DNA of 64,000 nucleotides from Mucilaginibacter empetricola (GCF_024808665.1 NZ_JANUBZ010000012.1:62001-126000), one strand, 5' to 3'; positions 8,806 through 19,036 are shown, counted from the first letter of the stretch. The notes: generated by a model not told the origin, from the sequence alone. Translations and numbers: made by a program.

Positions 8806-10170
8806 TTAAAATGCCTCGTTTAAATTCAAAAAGAAACCCCTGTTGCCAAATACGCCGTACGCATAATCAAGGGCCAGGTTGGTGCGTGTATGTTTGTTGA
8901 ACAATATCCGCAAACCTGCTCCTCCGCCCGGTTGAAATACCTGGAATAATTTAGTACCCTGATCATCATTTGCTGTCTGCATACTAACAAAGGTAACCCC
9001 GCTAATAAATTTGTTTCTTAATATTGGGAAACGAAACTCGGCTTCCGTATCATTAAATTGAGTACCCTTAAAAAATTGGGAAACATAGCCTCTGTCGCTT
9101 CTGAAAGATACATCCCTGGCGGTACCTGGTAGTTCCAGGTAAGGTATGGCACCGCTGAGCAGGTACGAGCCCCAATTCCAAAGCGCTAAAACCATTTCAG
9201 GGTTAGTATCCGATAAACTGAAGTATTTTCTAAAATCGGTAGTGAGTTGTGCCGCGTTTTTGGTGCTGCCAATCCATGTTTGATTAACCCGGATACCAAC
9301 ATCGGCGTAAATACCTTTGTAGGCTCTATTTTGATTATCGCGTGAGGTATATTCTGCATTAAAAAGAAATCCGCTGGTGGTATAGTGATCTTGCGGAAAG
9401 CCATACCTGTTGTTATAAACGCTTAAAGGCGTTCCATTGTTAACCGTATCAGTCTGATGGATATTCCTCCGCACCTCTGCCGATATGCCGGCTCCGACAA
9501 AAAATCCTTTCGCAATCTGCTTATATATCTTTTCCCTCACATTAAAATACAAAGAGTTAATGGCGTAACCCTGGTGATCCGGATCCGCCAGTATTTTGTC
9601 CTCTTCGGTGCCGTTGGTAATATCCCTGCCTATTCCCAAGCCATGATCGGGTGTAACCGTTTTTGCAACTACAAGGTTCCCCTGCAGATTCCATTTGTTG
9701 CCTGGGGTGAATATATTGTGATTAACATAAAAATAAATGATCCCTTTAGTGGTAATAGAGGCCGATGTTGCGGCTATAGACAGTAATGTATTAGGATCAT
9801 CGCCTAATTTTCTGCCTACAACAGCTTTAATTCCAGCTTGCGCACCAATTGTGGGGTTAGCCGAAATATTAGGAACAATAATAATGCCCGACGGCCTATT
9901 TAAGGTATCAGCTTTTTTATGGGGATGGAAGATATTACGCATCAGATCAGTAAAATCATATTCTTGATTGACACTTTTGGCTGGTTTGTAAACCTTATTG
10001 CCCTTTGCGCCTAAAGAATCAGCCTTAAGGGAATCGACCGGAGTAATTACCTGTCCGTTGGCAAAACTGCAGATAATTGTCAGAGCCCCTGCTAAAAGTA
10101 GTTTAAAAAATAAGTGTTTTTTAAAAACAGCGTTAAACTGCACTGTTAAAGTGTAAATGTTCAAATCCAA
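8806..10170 (-). CDS. BamA/TamA-family outer-membrane beta-barrel protein
   Basis: About 450 residues. A hydrophobic signal segment (LLLAGALTIICSFANGQ) is followed by a linker and a 16-strand-like barrel domain. It contains the Omp85-type strand pattern RSDRGYVSQFFKGTQFNDTEAEFRFPI and ends in phenylalanine (LNLNEAF), as outer-membrane proteins do. No POTRA repeats are visible, so this is the surface-antigen-only form common in Bacteroidota rather than BamA itself. The start is uncertain: the frame opens at TTG 10170 and no in-frame ATG precedes the signal peptide, so TTG or GTG initiation is likely. Transport function unknown. Confidence 0.8.
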   Translation of the reverse strand: MDLNIYTLTVQFNAVFKKHLFFKLLLAGALTIICSFANGQVITPVDSLKADSLGAKGNKVYKPAKSVNQEYDFTDLMRNIFHPHKKADTLNRPSGIIIVPNISANPTIGAQAGIKAVVGRKLGDDPNTLLSIAATSASITTKGIIYFYVNHNIFTPGNKWNLQGNLVVAKTVTPDHGLGIGRDITNGTEEDKILADPDHQGYAINSLYFNVREKIYKQIAKGFFVGAGISAEVRRNIHQTDTVNNGTPLSVYNNRYGFPQDHYTTSGFLFNAEYTSRDNQNRAYKGIYADVGIRVNQTWIGSTKNAAQLTTDFRKYFSLSDTNPEMVLALWNWGSYLLSGAIPYLELPGTARDVSFRSDRGYVSQFFKGTQFNDTEAEFRFPILRNKFISGVTFVSMQTANDDQGTKLFQVFQPGGGAGLRILFNKHTRTNLALDYAYGVFGNRGFFLNLNEAF

Positions 10171-10284
10171 ATAATTAATATGAGTTTAATTATAATTTTA
10201 ACCAAAATAAGTGTTAAATGTTTTATAGCCAGATATTATACCAAAAGAAATACCTGTACCTGAAAGGTCAACTTCTGACAACAA

Positions 10285-10318
10285 AAATGGGCTATATCGT
10301 TTATGATACAGCCCATTT
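10285..10318 (-). terminator. Intrinsic terminator of the 728-residue gene
   Basis: The stem AAATGGGCT/AGCCCATTT is extended by TATC/GATA after one mismatch. On the minus strand it is followed by a short T run. It lies 20 bases after the stop at 10338 and separates this gene from the barrel gene. Confidence 0.75.
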
Positions 10319-10337
10319 AGCAATAAAAAACTAATTC

Positions 10338-12524
10338 CTATTGCGGTGGCTTAGCCAAACAGAAACCTAAAGTAGCATCATTATACTCGGTATAAATGCT
10401 ATAGGCATATGAGATATAGGCATAGCACACAACTGTTTTATCATATCCCCATAAGCGGATGTTATAGCCACATGGTACAAGCGAATTAGTAGTAACCGCC
10501 CATACTCCATTTTTGCCTATGGCCGGAACATCCACCAGAGCACCAAGTCCTTGCACCACGCCATCCACAGTAAGGCTGCTGCTTGAACCTGGCGGAAGAT
10601 AAATGAAATCAATTGCTACCCCTAAACAATTGTTCTCGGTATCTGCAATTGAGTAAGTACCGGTTACAGGGTTACCTTGTACCAATGTTCCGCAATTCTG
10701 GCCGTTATCAATATTTATAGCTACTGAAGGTGCGCTTGTATCTGATTTCACGCGGTAACGTGTTGTTTTAAGCCCGCCTTCAATTTCCAGATAGAATTCG
10801 TAAAGGTCTGAATCCGGCAGTATCAACGCACCAAGTAAATCGCCGTAAACAGTAACAAGCGTAGGCGGAGTATAATCAACCAGGTAATTATAATAACCAA
10901 GGCTGTTAACTTGTGAAACTACCGTAGAAACAGGTATTCCGGCTGTGATAACAGTTTGCAATACATCGAATGAATTTGTTACGGGGGCAAAGGCACTGTC
11001 AGGCTGACTGGCTCTTTTCAACATAATACGATACTTCAATTCACTCGCGGCATTGCTATTGGAATCAGGCGGAGTAGAAATGATACCGGTAATCGGTATA
11101 ACTCCAGTGAACGAGTAGCCACTATAAGTCTCAAAATTCAACAGTCCGGTGTTTGTATCGACATTTGTAGCCGGGAAGGTACCGATGGTAATAATAGTTG
11201 GCTGATTGTTGCCGCCAATTACAACAGTGGTATTACGTATTTCGGCCCATGCCTGTATCATGTTACCCCAAACAGGTACCCAGGCAGGGTTAACAGGTGG
11301 CAGTTGATTCCATGAAAGTATGGCCATAACTTTTGCCAGGTATACATTTTGACAGCCTACCTTTTGATAAGGTAAAAGGTTAACGGGTAGTTCAACATTG
11401 TAACTGAGACCGCCCGCAGGTAATGGTGTTATATCGTGTACACCTACTGATGATGTACCCATATAAACCCATCCCGAGCCAAAATCCATATAAAACGCCA
11501 CGTACTCCCGGCTACCGGTGGTACACAAGCCACCTGAAAAGCCCGACGATTGCTTCAGGTTAACGGTGGCATTTAAAGTACTGGCATCACGGTTTAAGCC
11601 CACACACTTCACTTCTTCATAAGTTGTGTTATAGTTGGGTTTGTTTATAACAGGTATTATTTTGGCGATATCCAAACCAGCTGTTGCTAAGGTTGAGTGA
11701 AGCAGGTTAGTATTTAACGAGCTGGTACTCAAAGCCTGGGTAACAGCAGTAAATCCTACACGTTCGGGCGGCACGGTATTTCCATAGGCTTTTACCAGAT
11801 CAGGAAGGGCAGCCGGCAGTTTTTGAGCCAAAGTAGCCGTTTTCAATGCCGCAGTGTTAATAGCCGCCGCTGGTAATGAGGTAGCCAATGTTGTCACTTT
11901 TTCTTTTGCTACATCAACCCCTATATTGGTAAGGCCTTTTTTAAGCAAACATGCAAATGAAGTACTTGGTGCAATCTGGATGTTTACATTCAATACATTA
12001 CCCCAAACCGGTATGTAGTTTGGATTTCCGGCAGGGGGTATAATGCTCCATGATAAAATGGCCTTTACTTGCGGCAATACAGGCGCTTCGAAACAACAGT
12101 GCTCTTCGGCAGGCACAAAATGCAGATTTACGGCATAATCCAGTGGATTTTCGGTAGTATGCGGAATATCGTGTATATTAAAACTCTGCACACCGAGGTC
12201 TTGCCAGGCGGTACCATAGTTGATAAAGAAACGGACGTATTCATTACTACCGGCTGTGCACGGGCCACCGTTGTAACCCGCATTCAAATTAATTTTTACT
12301 ATCCCCGACAATTCCTGTAAATCGGGATTATAGCCAATGCAGGTAATTTGTTCATAGGTAGTGTCCCCGTTTTTAACTATTACAGGTTTAAATTTGGCGG
12401 CCAGCGCATCAGTAGCGGGCAATGTTCCGAAATAATTCGGATTCTGTAGCAGCAGCGATTGAACTTTGGTTCTTTCCAAAGGAGGCAGTGCTGCTTGTGG
12501 TGTTGCTTTTGTGGTGGTAGGCAT
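10338..12524 (-). CDS. Large protein of unknown function with an internal duplication
   Basis: 728 residues, ATG start, no signal peptide. Residues of about 40-190 and 290-450 are two copies of one module. Both contain TTYE(Q/E)(I/V)xC(I/V)G, then GxxGGxC(T)xGSxEYV, then a beta-rich stretch with (N/V)xHDI, and end with ILSW...PxWVPVWGN or a close variant. Conserved Cys, Gly-Gly and Trp suggest a folded beta-sandwich-like domain. The C-terminal 250 residues differ and look like beta-sandwich modules with acidic turns. The function is unknown to me. Two direct-repeat elements lie immediately upstream of the start and a good terminator follows, so it is probably a single-gene unit. Confidence 0.75.
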   Translation of the reverse strand: MPTTTKATPQAALPPLERTKVQSLLLQNPNYFGTLPATDALAAKFKPVIVKNGDTTYEQITCIGYNPDLQELSGIVKINLNAGYNGGPCTAGSNEYVRFFINYGTAWQDLGVQSFNIHDIPHTTENPLDYAVNLHFVPAEEHCCFEAPVLPQVKAILSWSIIPPAGNPNYIPVWGNVLNVNIQIAPSTSFACLLKKGLTNIGVDVAKEKVTTLATSLPAAAINTAALKTATLAQKLPAALPDLVKAYGNTVPPERVGFTAVTQALSTSSLNTNLLHSTLATAGLDIAKIIPVINKPNYNTTYEEVKCVGLNRDASTLNATVNLKQSSGFSGGLCTTGSREYVAFYMDFGSGWVYMGTSSVGVHDITPLPAGGLSYNVELPVNLLPYQKVGCQNVYLAKVMAILSWNQLPPVNPAWVPVWGNMIQAWAEIRNTTVVIGGNNQPTIITIGTFPATNVDTNTGLLNFETYSGYSFTGVIPITGIISTPPDSNSNAASELKYRIMLKRASQPDSAFAPVTNSFDVLQTVITAGIPVSTVVSQVNSLGYYNYLVDYTPPTLVTVYGDLLGALILPDSDLYEFYLEIEGGLKTTRYRVKSDTSAPSVAINIDNGQNCGTLVQGNPVTGTYSIADTENNCLGVAIDFIYLPPGSSSSLTVDGVVQGLGALVDVPAIGKNGVWAVTTNSLVPCGYNIRLWGYDKTVVCYAYISYAYSIYTEYNDATLGFCLAKPPQ

Positions 12525-13120
12525 AAAATTGAAATATTTTTTTTGCCTACTCTTTTCCCTTTTCGGCTTCCGGGTGCCTACTCTCTTAAGGATTTTCGGC
12601 TTTTTCCTTTAAAATGAAATTTTAGGCGATTAGTTGATTGCTTTAATGCAATACCGGGTAAGGGGGGAGTAATTTGGTTTTATTGATAGATGTAATTGGA
12701 TATTATAACTCTCAAACTATTGGCGTACCAATTCATCAATAATGAAAATAATCAGGAGGCTCTATTATATTGGGTAGATGAGGATGTTTCTGCAAATAAC
12801 TAATTGAATACTATTTACTTATCAAATCTATAGCATTAAGAAACCTCTTGAGTGCCGGGTTTTACTCCACTTTTTACCGTTTTTTAACGGTAACTTTTTC
12901 ACGGAAAGAGATTACTTTATCTTACTAGAAAAAAAGATGCGCTATTCTTAATTATAACCCATTATTTTAAAACCATAATTAAAAAACAAATCACAAGGTG
13001 AGTCATAACGGGCTCAAAAGCAGAAAGGCGGATTTACAGAAAGCATTAAAAAAACACCTGATAAAGAAAATTGCCTTATATTAATGGCGAAATATTTACT
13101 TTTTAACTGCCCCTCACTAC
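12525..13120. other. Gene-poor intergenic region with direct repeats and a hairpin
   Basis: No coding frame that I can support. It holds the direct repeats at 12545-12602, a hairpin at 12874-12893 (TTACCGTT, loop TTTT, AACGGTAA), and the upstream region of the symporter gene. The rest is AT-rich sequence without a recognisable element. Confidence 0.5.
12545..12602. promoter_or_regulatory. Two direct repeats upstream of the 728-residue gene
   Basis: GCCTACTCT followed by TTTTCGGCTT occurs twice: at 12545-12553 with 12560-12569, and at 12575-12583 with 12593-12602. The first element repeats at 30-base spacing. They lie 20 to 80 bases before the ATG of the minus-strand gene, a position suited to a regulator site or a structured leader. 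Confidence 0.45.
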
Positions 13121-14344
13121 ATGAATAATTGGATTAAAAACTACAGCGGAATGATTTGGTTGATAACCGGCATACTGGTTGGTAGTTTTGCCGGGGCGAT
13201 ATTTGGGAAAAGCGCAGAAATTTTAAAACCTGTTGGCGATATATTTTTAAACCTGCTGTTTGTTGCAGTAATTCCGCTGGTTTTCTTCGCCATATCATCG
13301 GCTATAGCCAATTTACAGGGAGCGCAAAAACTTACCCGCATAATGGGTGTAATGTCGGCCGTATTTGTTATAACCGTTATTATTGCGGCTATATTAACTA
13401 TTATTGGTGTTTGGATGTTCCCAATTCATCAGCACATAACTGCAACACAAACGCCACAAGACATTGGTAAACAGTTATCTGCCGATCAAATCACCCGGAT
13501 CTTTACCTCCAGCGAGCTTTTTGAGCTGCTATCGCGCAAAAACATGCTGGCCATGATCATATTTTCTATACTGGTTGGCTTTGGAACATTAAAGGCCGAA
13601 GAAAAAGGACAAGCCTTTAAGCAATTTTTAAATGCCGGGAATGAAGTATTTAAACAAGTATTCATAATTATAATGAAAGCCGGCCCAATAGGCCTGGGTG
13701 CTTATTTTGCTTACCAGGTAACTGTGTTTGGCCCTTCATTATTCGGTACCTATGCACATACTTTAAGCATTGGTTATGGCGTAAGTATTTTTTACTATAT
13801 CGTACTGTTCAGCGTTTATGCCTTTATTGCGGGTGGCGTTAACGGCATAAGGCGCTACTGGAAAAACAATATCATTCCATCTGCAACTGCGGTGGGTACT
13901 TGTAGCAGTATTGCCACCATTCCTGCCAATTTGGATGCTGCTAAAAAAATGGGAATTTCAGATGTGATAGCAAATATCACTATACCCCTTGGCGGCACGT
14001 TGCATAAAGAAGGATCGGGCATTTCGTCCATTTTAAAAATGACGGTGGTATTTGCCATGTTTGGCAAAAGCTTCAATAGCCCCGAAACCATTTTAATTGC
14101 CCTCGGTATGACAGTGCTGGTAAGTATTGTAGAGGGTGGCATACCTAATGGCGGCTACGTTGGCGAAATATTGTTTATATCGGCCTACGGTTTCCCACCC
14201 GAGGCATTGCCGCCAGCCATTATTATCGGTACACTTATTGACCCGGTTGCAACTTTATTAAATGCCACGGGCGATACCGTATCGGCAATGATGATTAACC
14301 GCTTTGTTGATGGTAAAAACTGGATGGCAGCGCCAACTGATTAA
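13121..14344 (+). CDS. Dicarboxylate/amino acid:cation symporter (DAACS family)
   Basis: 407 residues, close to the family norm, with about eight hydrophobic helices plus two re-entrant loops. The signature serine-rich hairpin is visible (AVGTCSSIATIPANLDAAKKMG), followed by the helix-7/HP2 region (IPLGGTLHKEGSGISSILKM) and the C-terminal binding region (PDPVATLLNATGDTVSAMMINR-like). By family it imports glutamate, aspartate or C4-dicarboxylates with sodium or protons across the inner membrane. It stands alone with a long upstream region. The exact substrate is unresolved. Confidence 0.92.
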   Translation: MNNWIKNYSGMIWLITGILVGSFAGAIFGKSAEILKPVGDIFLNLLFVAVIPLVFFAISSAIANLQGAQKLTRIMGVMSAVFVITVIIAAILTIIGVWMFPIHQHITATQTPQDIGKQLSADQITRIFTSSELFELLSRKNMLAMIIFSILVGFGTLKAEEKGQAFKQFLNAGNEVFKQVFIIIMKAGPIGLGAYFAYQVTVFGPSLFGTYAHTLSIGYGVSIFYYIVLFSVYAFIAGGVNGIRRYWKNNIIPSATAVGTCSSIATIPANLDAAKKMGISDVIANITIPLGGTLHKEGSGISSILKMTVVFAMFGKSFNSPETILIALGMTVLVSIVEGGIPNGGYVGEILFISAYGFPPEALPPAIIIGTLIDPVATLLNATGDTVSAMMINRFVDGKNWMAAPTD

Positions 14345-14857
14345 ATAAAACCTGTCAAATCTATATTATCTTCCTTCTTTTGCCGTTTGCGGCCCGCGTC
14401 CGGTTTAAATATTTAATTAAAAAAACATTTTTAACAAAACAGCCAGACAGGTTATACTGACTGGCTGTTAAAGCAGGTGAATGTTCATATGGGACCCCGG
14501 ATACCTGATAATCAACGGGATGACATTCAAAAATTCAGACTGCTCATATACCTTTTCGCCATTAAATTTTAAAGATTTAAACTTTAAAAAAATTTAATTA
14601 AAAAGCGTAACCTTCAAAATATTGCTTCCGTATAAAAGCATTCATTGAGCGCCCTGCTCATCAATAATTTATCAAATCAAAAAGTTCCCTGACGCGAGGT
14701 TGGGGACCTTTTTATTGACGCGAATATAATATATAACTTTAAGAATATCAACTGCGTATAAATAATATAGTTTAGTTTAAATGTTAATAGTTAAGGATGT
14801 AATTTTTAAATAACCGATGAGTAACCGTCGGTTATTTTTTTTAACTATCCTGATGTT
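14345..14857. other. Gene-free interval with three hairpins
   Basis: No supported gene. It contains an inverted repeat AACAGCCAG/CTGGCTGTT at 14438-14469, an imperfect hairpin at 14679-14712 (AAAAAGTTCCC with GGGGACCTTTTT) followed by T residues, and the strong bidirectional terminator at 14808-14837. The remaining bases are AT-rich and featureless. Confidence 0.5.
14808..14837. terminator. Strong bidirectional terminator
   Basis: A 10-bp stem, AAATAACCGA/TCGGTTATTT, with a 10-base loop and T tracts on both strands. It lies 20 bases after the stop of the ankyrin-repeat gene on the minus strand and would also stop transcription arriving from the symporter side. Confidence 0.8.
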
Positions 14858-15505
14858 TTATATTAAAGCTTCGGCAATTTCAACAAAACCTTTTTCCCGG
14901 GCCAGGTCGGCAGGCAGCTTCCCTCCTTCCATCCGGATGCTTACATCAGCGCCGTGTTCAAGCAACAGGATCAGCAAATCAATATTACCATTTTGAGCGG
15001 CAGAATGAAGCGCGGTGGCACCGGCTTGTTGTTTTACATTTACCTGCGCATTATTTTCTACCAGCATACGTGCAATTTGGGTATAGTTGCCCGCAGCAGC
15101 AGAATGCAGGGGGTAAACCTTGAACCCATTATTTGATGGCAGATTAACATCCGCACCTTTTAAAACCAAATAGCGCGCAATTTCATATTGTCCAAAATAA
15201 CAGGCTAAACCTAAAGGCGTAAACCCGTCTTCCGCATAAAAATTAATTGCTTCCGGGTGTTTATAAACCAAATTGGCAACTACATCAAATTTACCCGAGG
15301 CTGCGGCTTCAAAAAGATTGATATCTTCCAGGTGTTTTAAAAGAAGCTCAGTTACTGATGGCTTTTTATAATAGCAACTGAGCATAAGCGGCGAAACCTG
15401 ATGACTGGTACGGCTTTTTGCCAGGGCAGGATTTTCCAATAGCAGAGCCTCCAGGTTCACCAAATCGCCATTGGTAATGTACTGTTCCAGTTTTTCAACA
15501 CTCAT
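14858..15505 (-). CDS. Ankyrin-repeat protein
   Basis: 215 residues, almost entirely ankyrin repeats of about 33 residues. Examples are DGFTPLGLACYFGQYEIARYLVLKGADVN, the repeat around YPLHSAAAGNYTQIARMLVENNAQVN, and AGATALHSAAQNGNIDLLILLLEHGADVS. About six repeats are visible, the first and last degenerate. There is no signal peptide, so it is probably a cytoplasmic protein-interaction protein. The partner is unknown. It is divergent from ftsK, with a 174-base gap before the ftsK ATG. Confidence 0.88.
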   Translation of the reverse strand: MSVEKLEQYITNGDLVNLEALLLENPALAKSRTSHQVSPLMLSCYYKKPSVTELLLKHLEDINLFEAAASGKFDVVANLVYKHPEAINFYAEDGFTPLGLACYFGQYEIARYLVLKGADVNLPSNNGFKVYPLHSAAAGNYTQIARMLVENNAQVNVKQQAGATALHSAAQNGNIDLLILLLEHGADVSIRMEGGKLPADLAREKGFVEIAEALI

Positions 15506-15631
15506 ATATTTACGTTTTTGTAAATGATAGCTATTTAGCGGGCCGCCAGCTGAGACTGTTCACACTAAATTTACAATAATTTCATCAGTCAAATCCAATA
15601 TTACGTAAAATTAAAATATCACGGTAATAAG

Positions 15632-15658
15632 TTGTTTAATCTATTAACTTTATATTTG
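15632..15658 (+). promoter_or_regulatory. Bacteroidota-type promoter of ftsK
   Basis: The -7 element TATATTTG (15651-15658) matches TAnnTTTG exactly, and a TTG at 15632-15634 is in the range of the -33 element. It overlaps the 5' part of the longer reading frame, so translation must begin at the ATG at 15680. Confidence 0.55.
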
Positions 15659-15679
15659 TACAATAACAGTGTTATTAGG

Positions 15680-18262
15680 ATGCCGGTAAAAGGAAACCAA
15701 TTTAAATCAAATAATTTTAAGCAGGAAAATCAGTCCCGTCAGTCATCTTCAAAGACTGAAAAGGAATATTCGGCAAAGCAAAAACAGGATAATCCGCGTT
15801 CGCAGGAGCTGCTCAACACCAAAATTTCTAAAATTTCCGGGGTGTTTCTTTTGTTGCTTTCGGTATATTTTATGGTGGCATTTACCTCGTATATGTTTAC
15901 CTGGCAGGAAGATCAAAGCTATGTTTCAGCAGCCAACGGCGGCTGGCATAATCTGTTCAAAACTACCCAGGAACTGATGGAAAGCGGTGTAAAAAACCCG
16001 ATCATCGAAAACTGGACGGGTAAATTTGGCGCCCTGCTTTCTAATCAATTCATCTACGAGTGGTTTGGTGTTGCATCGTTCCTTTTTGTTTTTGTATTTT
16101 TCGTTACCGGATACCGCCTGCTATTTAGGGTTAGCCTTTTCTCAGTAACCAAAACATTGGTTTATTCTTTTTTCTGTTTGATATTTTTATCGGTTGCTAT
16201 TGGCTTTTTTCACGCCTTTATGTCTGATACACCCAACTATCTGGAAGGTGAGTTTGGCTATTGGAGTAACCAGTTGCTCAATGCCCAAATAGGTCAAACC
16301 GGTATCGCCGGATTACTGATATTTGCAGCTTTAACCATATTGATAGTTGCTTACAATATCGATTTTAAACTACCAAAAAGAAAGGAAAAAGTTGCTGTTG
16401 ATACAACACCGGAAGACAAGCTGACACAAGAACCTGTTACAGTGGATGAAGATGATAAGGAAGATGTTCCGTTGCCGTTGGAATGGTCGGGCAGGGCAAA
16501 TAAGTTAAAAGATACACCCGAAAATGTAATTAAACCCGAGTCGCCAAAACAGCAGCCGCTGGTTCAAAACCCTATATTTCATGAGCCATTGGTGCTGATG
16601 CCGGATGCTGATGCAGAAGGCCATGAGCTCGAGTTTGAAAATGGAATTCCCCTAACTATAGGTGTTACCAGGCCAACCCCCGCTTTAAATATTGAACAAT
16701 CAGACGAAGAAAAAGCAAAAGGCTTATTAGATAAATTCGGCACATACGATCATAAGCTTGATCTGGCATCATATAAATACCCTACGCTTGATCTGCTCGA
16801 AAACTACGGTTCAAACAAAATTAATGTTAATTCTGATGAGCTTGCGGCAAACAAAAACAAAATTGTTGAAACGCTGAACCATTATAACATTGAGATAGAT
16901 AAAATAAAGGCCACCATAGGGCCAACAGTTACGCTATATGAGATTATCCCGGCACCGGGTGTAAGGATCTCGAAAATAAAGAACCTGGAAGATGATATCG
17001 CCTTGAGTTTAGCCGCCCTTGGTATACGTATTATTGCACCAATGCCAGGCAAGGGTACAATAGGTATTGAGGTGCCTAATCAAACTCCCGAAATGGTTTC
17101 GATGAAATCGGTTTTGGCAACTGAAAAGTTCCAGAACACCACAATGGATTTACCGATTGCACTTGGAAAAACCATCAGTAACGAAGTATTTATTGCCGAT
17201 TTGGCCAAAATGCCTCACTTGCTGGTTGCTGGTGCCACCGGTCAGGGTAAATCGGTTGGTATTAATGCCATTTTGGTATCCTTACTATTTAAAAAGCACC
17301 CGGCCGAACTTAAATTTGTATTGGTTGACCCTAAAAAGGTAGAGCTAACACTTTTCCGCAAAATTGAGCGCCACTTTTTAGCCAAACTGCCTGATGAGGC
17401 CGACGCCATCATCACTGATACCAAAAAGGTTGTAAATACCCTCAATTCGCTTTGTATAGAGATGGATCAGCGTTATGACTTGCTGAAAGACGCGCAGGTG
17501 CGTAACCTTAAAGAATACAACGACAAATTTGTACACCGCAAAATAAGCGATCCGGAGAAACACCGTTATCTGCCGTTTATTGTACTGGTGATTGACGAGT
17601 TTGCCGACCTGATGATGACCGCAGGCAAGGAAGTTGAAGTGCCTATTTCGCGTATTGCTCAGTTGGCCCGTGCGGTGGGTATTCACCTGGTAATTGCTAC
17701 ACAAAGGCCATCCGTTAATATTATAACGGGTACCATAAAAGCCAATTTCCCTTCAAGGCTGGCTTTCAGGGTGCTTTCAAAAATAGATTCGCGCACCATT
17801 TTAGATAGCGGAGGTGCCGATCAGCTGATAGGCCGCGGTGATATGTTGTTATCAACGGGAAGCGATCTGATACGCCTGCAATGCGCTTTTGTGGATACCC
17901 ACGAAGTTGAAAGAATCTCCGACTTTATCGGTAATCAACGTGGTTATCCGTCGGCATTTATGTTACCCGAATATGTTGGCGAAGGTGAAACAAGCAGTGC
18001 AAAAGACTTTGATCCCGATGACAGGGACCCTTTGTTTGACGATGCTGCCAGGTTGATTGTACTGCATCAACAAGGATCTACTTCACTTATACAGCGTAAA
18101 ATGAAATTGGGTTATAACCGAGCAGGCAGAATTATTGACCAGTTGGAGGCAGCCGGTATAGTGGGCCCGTTTGAAGGCAGCAAAGCCCGCGAAGTTTTAT
18201 ATCCGGATGAGTATAGCCTCGAACGTCATCTCGAATCATTAGCAAAACAAAATAACAATTAA
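15680..18262 (+). CDS. ftsK: DNA translocase FtsK/SpoIIIE family
   Basis: 860 residues from ATG 15680. The longer frame from 15632 is rejected because the promoter lies inside it. An N-terminal basic segment is followed by about four membrane helices, an acidic/proline-rich linker, and the motor with Walker A GATGQGKS (residues 518-525), Walker B-type VIDEFADLMM and the C-terminal winged-helix gamma domain (MKLGYNRAGRIIDQLEAAGIVGPFEGSKAREVL). By family it pumps DNA through the closing division septum and activates dimer resolution by Xer recombination. lolA follows after 53 bases and is probably co-transcribed. Confidence 0.95.
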   Translation: MPVKGNQFKSNNFKQENQSRQSSSKTEKEYSAKQKQDNPRSQELLNTKISKISGVFLLLLSVYFMVAFTSYMFTWQEDQSYVSAANGGWHNLFKTTQELMESGVKNPIIENWTGKFGALLSNQFIYEWFGVASFLFVFVFFVTGYRLLFRVSLFSVTKTLVYSFFCLIFLSVAIGFFHAFMSDTPNYLEGEFGYWSNQLLNAQIGQTGIAGLLIFAALTILIVAYNIDFKLPKRKEKVAVDTTPEDKLTQEPVTVDEDDKEDVPLPLEWSGRANKLKDTPENVIKPESPKQQPLVQNPIFHEPLVLMPDADAEGHELEFENGIPLTIGVTRPTPALNIEQSDEEKAKGLLDKFGTYDHKLDLASYKYPTLDLLENYGSNKINVNSDELAANKNKIVETLNHYNIEIDKIKATIGPTVTLYEIIPAPGVRISKIKNLEDDIALSLAALGIRIIAPMPGKGTIGIEVPNQTPEMVSMKSVLATEKFQNTTMDLPIALGKTISNEVFIADLAKMPHLLVAGATGQGKSVGINAILVSLLFKKHPAELKFVLVDPKKVELTLFRKIERHFLAKLPDEADAIITDTKKVVNTLNSLCIEMDQRYDLLKDAQVRNLKEYNDKFVHRKISDPEKHRYLPFIVLVIDEFADLMMTAGKEVEVPISRIAQLARAVGIHLVIATQRPSVNIITGTIKANFPSRLAFRVLSKIDSRTILDSGGADQLIGRGDMLLSTGSDLIRLQCAFVDTHEVERISDFIGNQRGYPSAFMLPEYVGEGETSSAKDFDPDDRDPLFDDAARLIVLHQQGSTSLIQRKMKLGYNRAGRIIDQLEAAGIVGPFEGSKAREVLYPDEYSLERHLESLAKQNNN

Positions 18263-18315
18263 ACCTGTTGACTGATAACTACTCTAACGTGTAAATTCAG
18301 GCACTGTAAATTCAA

Positions 18316-18993
18316 ATGAAAAAACTATTTATATTCTCCGTTCTCTCTTTACTAACCTCTTATACTTTCGCTCAAAAAGATGTAGCGGCAAAAGAAATAT
18401 TGAATAAAGTAAGTGCAAAATACCGCACTTATGATGTTGTAAAAACCGATTTCGACTTCACGCTAGATAATAAACAAGCCGGCATTAAAGAAACCCAAAG
18501 CGGCACGCTGATAGCCAAATCAAAGGCAAATAAATTCAGGGTAACTATTTACAGTCCAGAATCAACTGCTAAACAAGATGTGGCACAGGAAATTATAAGC
18601 GATGGCAAAACACAATGGACCTATCTTAAAAAAGATAACGAGGTTCAGGTAAATAATGTTGATGTAAGTGGCGAGGGTCTTAACCCAGCCCAGGTATTTA
18701 CCATTTATGAACATGGCTATAAATACATCTACACAGGCGATACCAAAGTTAATGGCAAAGTTTATCAGGAAATTGATCTTACACCGGAAGACATCAACAA
18801 ATCGTTTTTTAAAGTAAGGCTATTAATTGATAAGGTAAAAAAACAGATTTACAGCGCTTTGATATTCGATAAAAACGGCAATCACTATACCTATACTTTA
18901 AAAAGCTTGGTACCCAACCCTCCAGTAACCGAAAACTTGTTCACTTTTGATGCCAAAGCGCACAAAGGTGTTGAGGTTGTTGATTTGAGATAA
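18316..18993 (+). CDS. lolA: Outer-membrane lipoprotein carrier LolA-like
   Basis: 225 residues with a clear signal peptide (MKKLFIFSVLSLLTSYTFAQ). The mature domain shows the LolA/LolB-type half-barrel pattern: DVAAKEILNKVSAKYRTYDVVKTDFDFTL, SGTLIAKSKANKFRVT, and DGKTQWTYLKKDNEVQVNNV. By family it carries lipoproteins through the periplasm from the LolCDE transporter to the outer membrane. The ftsK-lolA order is seen widely in Bacteroidota, which supports both calls. Confidence 0.85.
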   Translation: MKKLFIFSVLSLLTSYTFAQKDVAAKEILNKVSAKYRTYDVVKTDFDFTLDNKQAGIKETQSGTLIAKSKANKFRVTIYSPESTAKQDVAQEIISDGKTQWTYLKKDNEVQVNNVDVSGEGLNPAQVFTIYEHGYKYIYTGDTKVNGKVYQEIDLTPEDINKSFFKVRLLIDKVKKQIYSALIFDKNGNHYTYTLKSLVPNPPVTENLFTFDAKAHKGVEVVDLR

Positions 18994-19036
18994 ATGCCGT
19001 GCGCGGTTAGGTGCCGCAGTTTATTTGAGCACTTTT

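Noticed and set aside
15632..15679. Longer FtsK start
   Set aside because: A TAnnTTTG promoter element lies inside this extension, so it is upstream of or at the transcript start.
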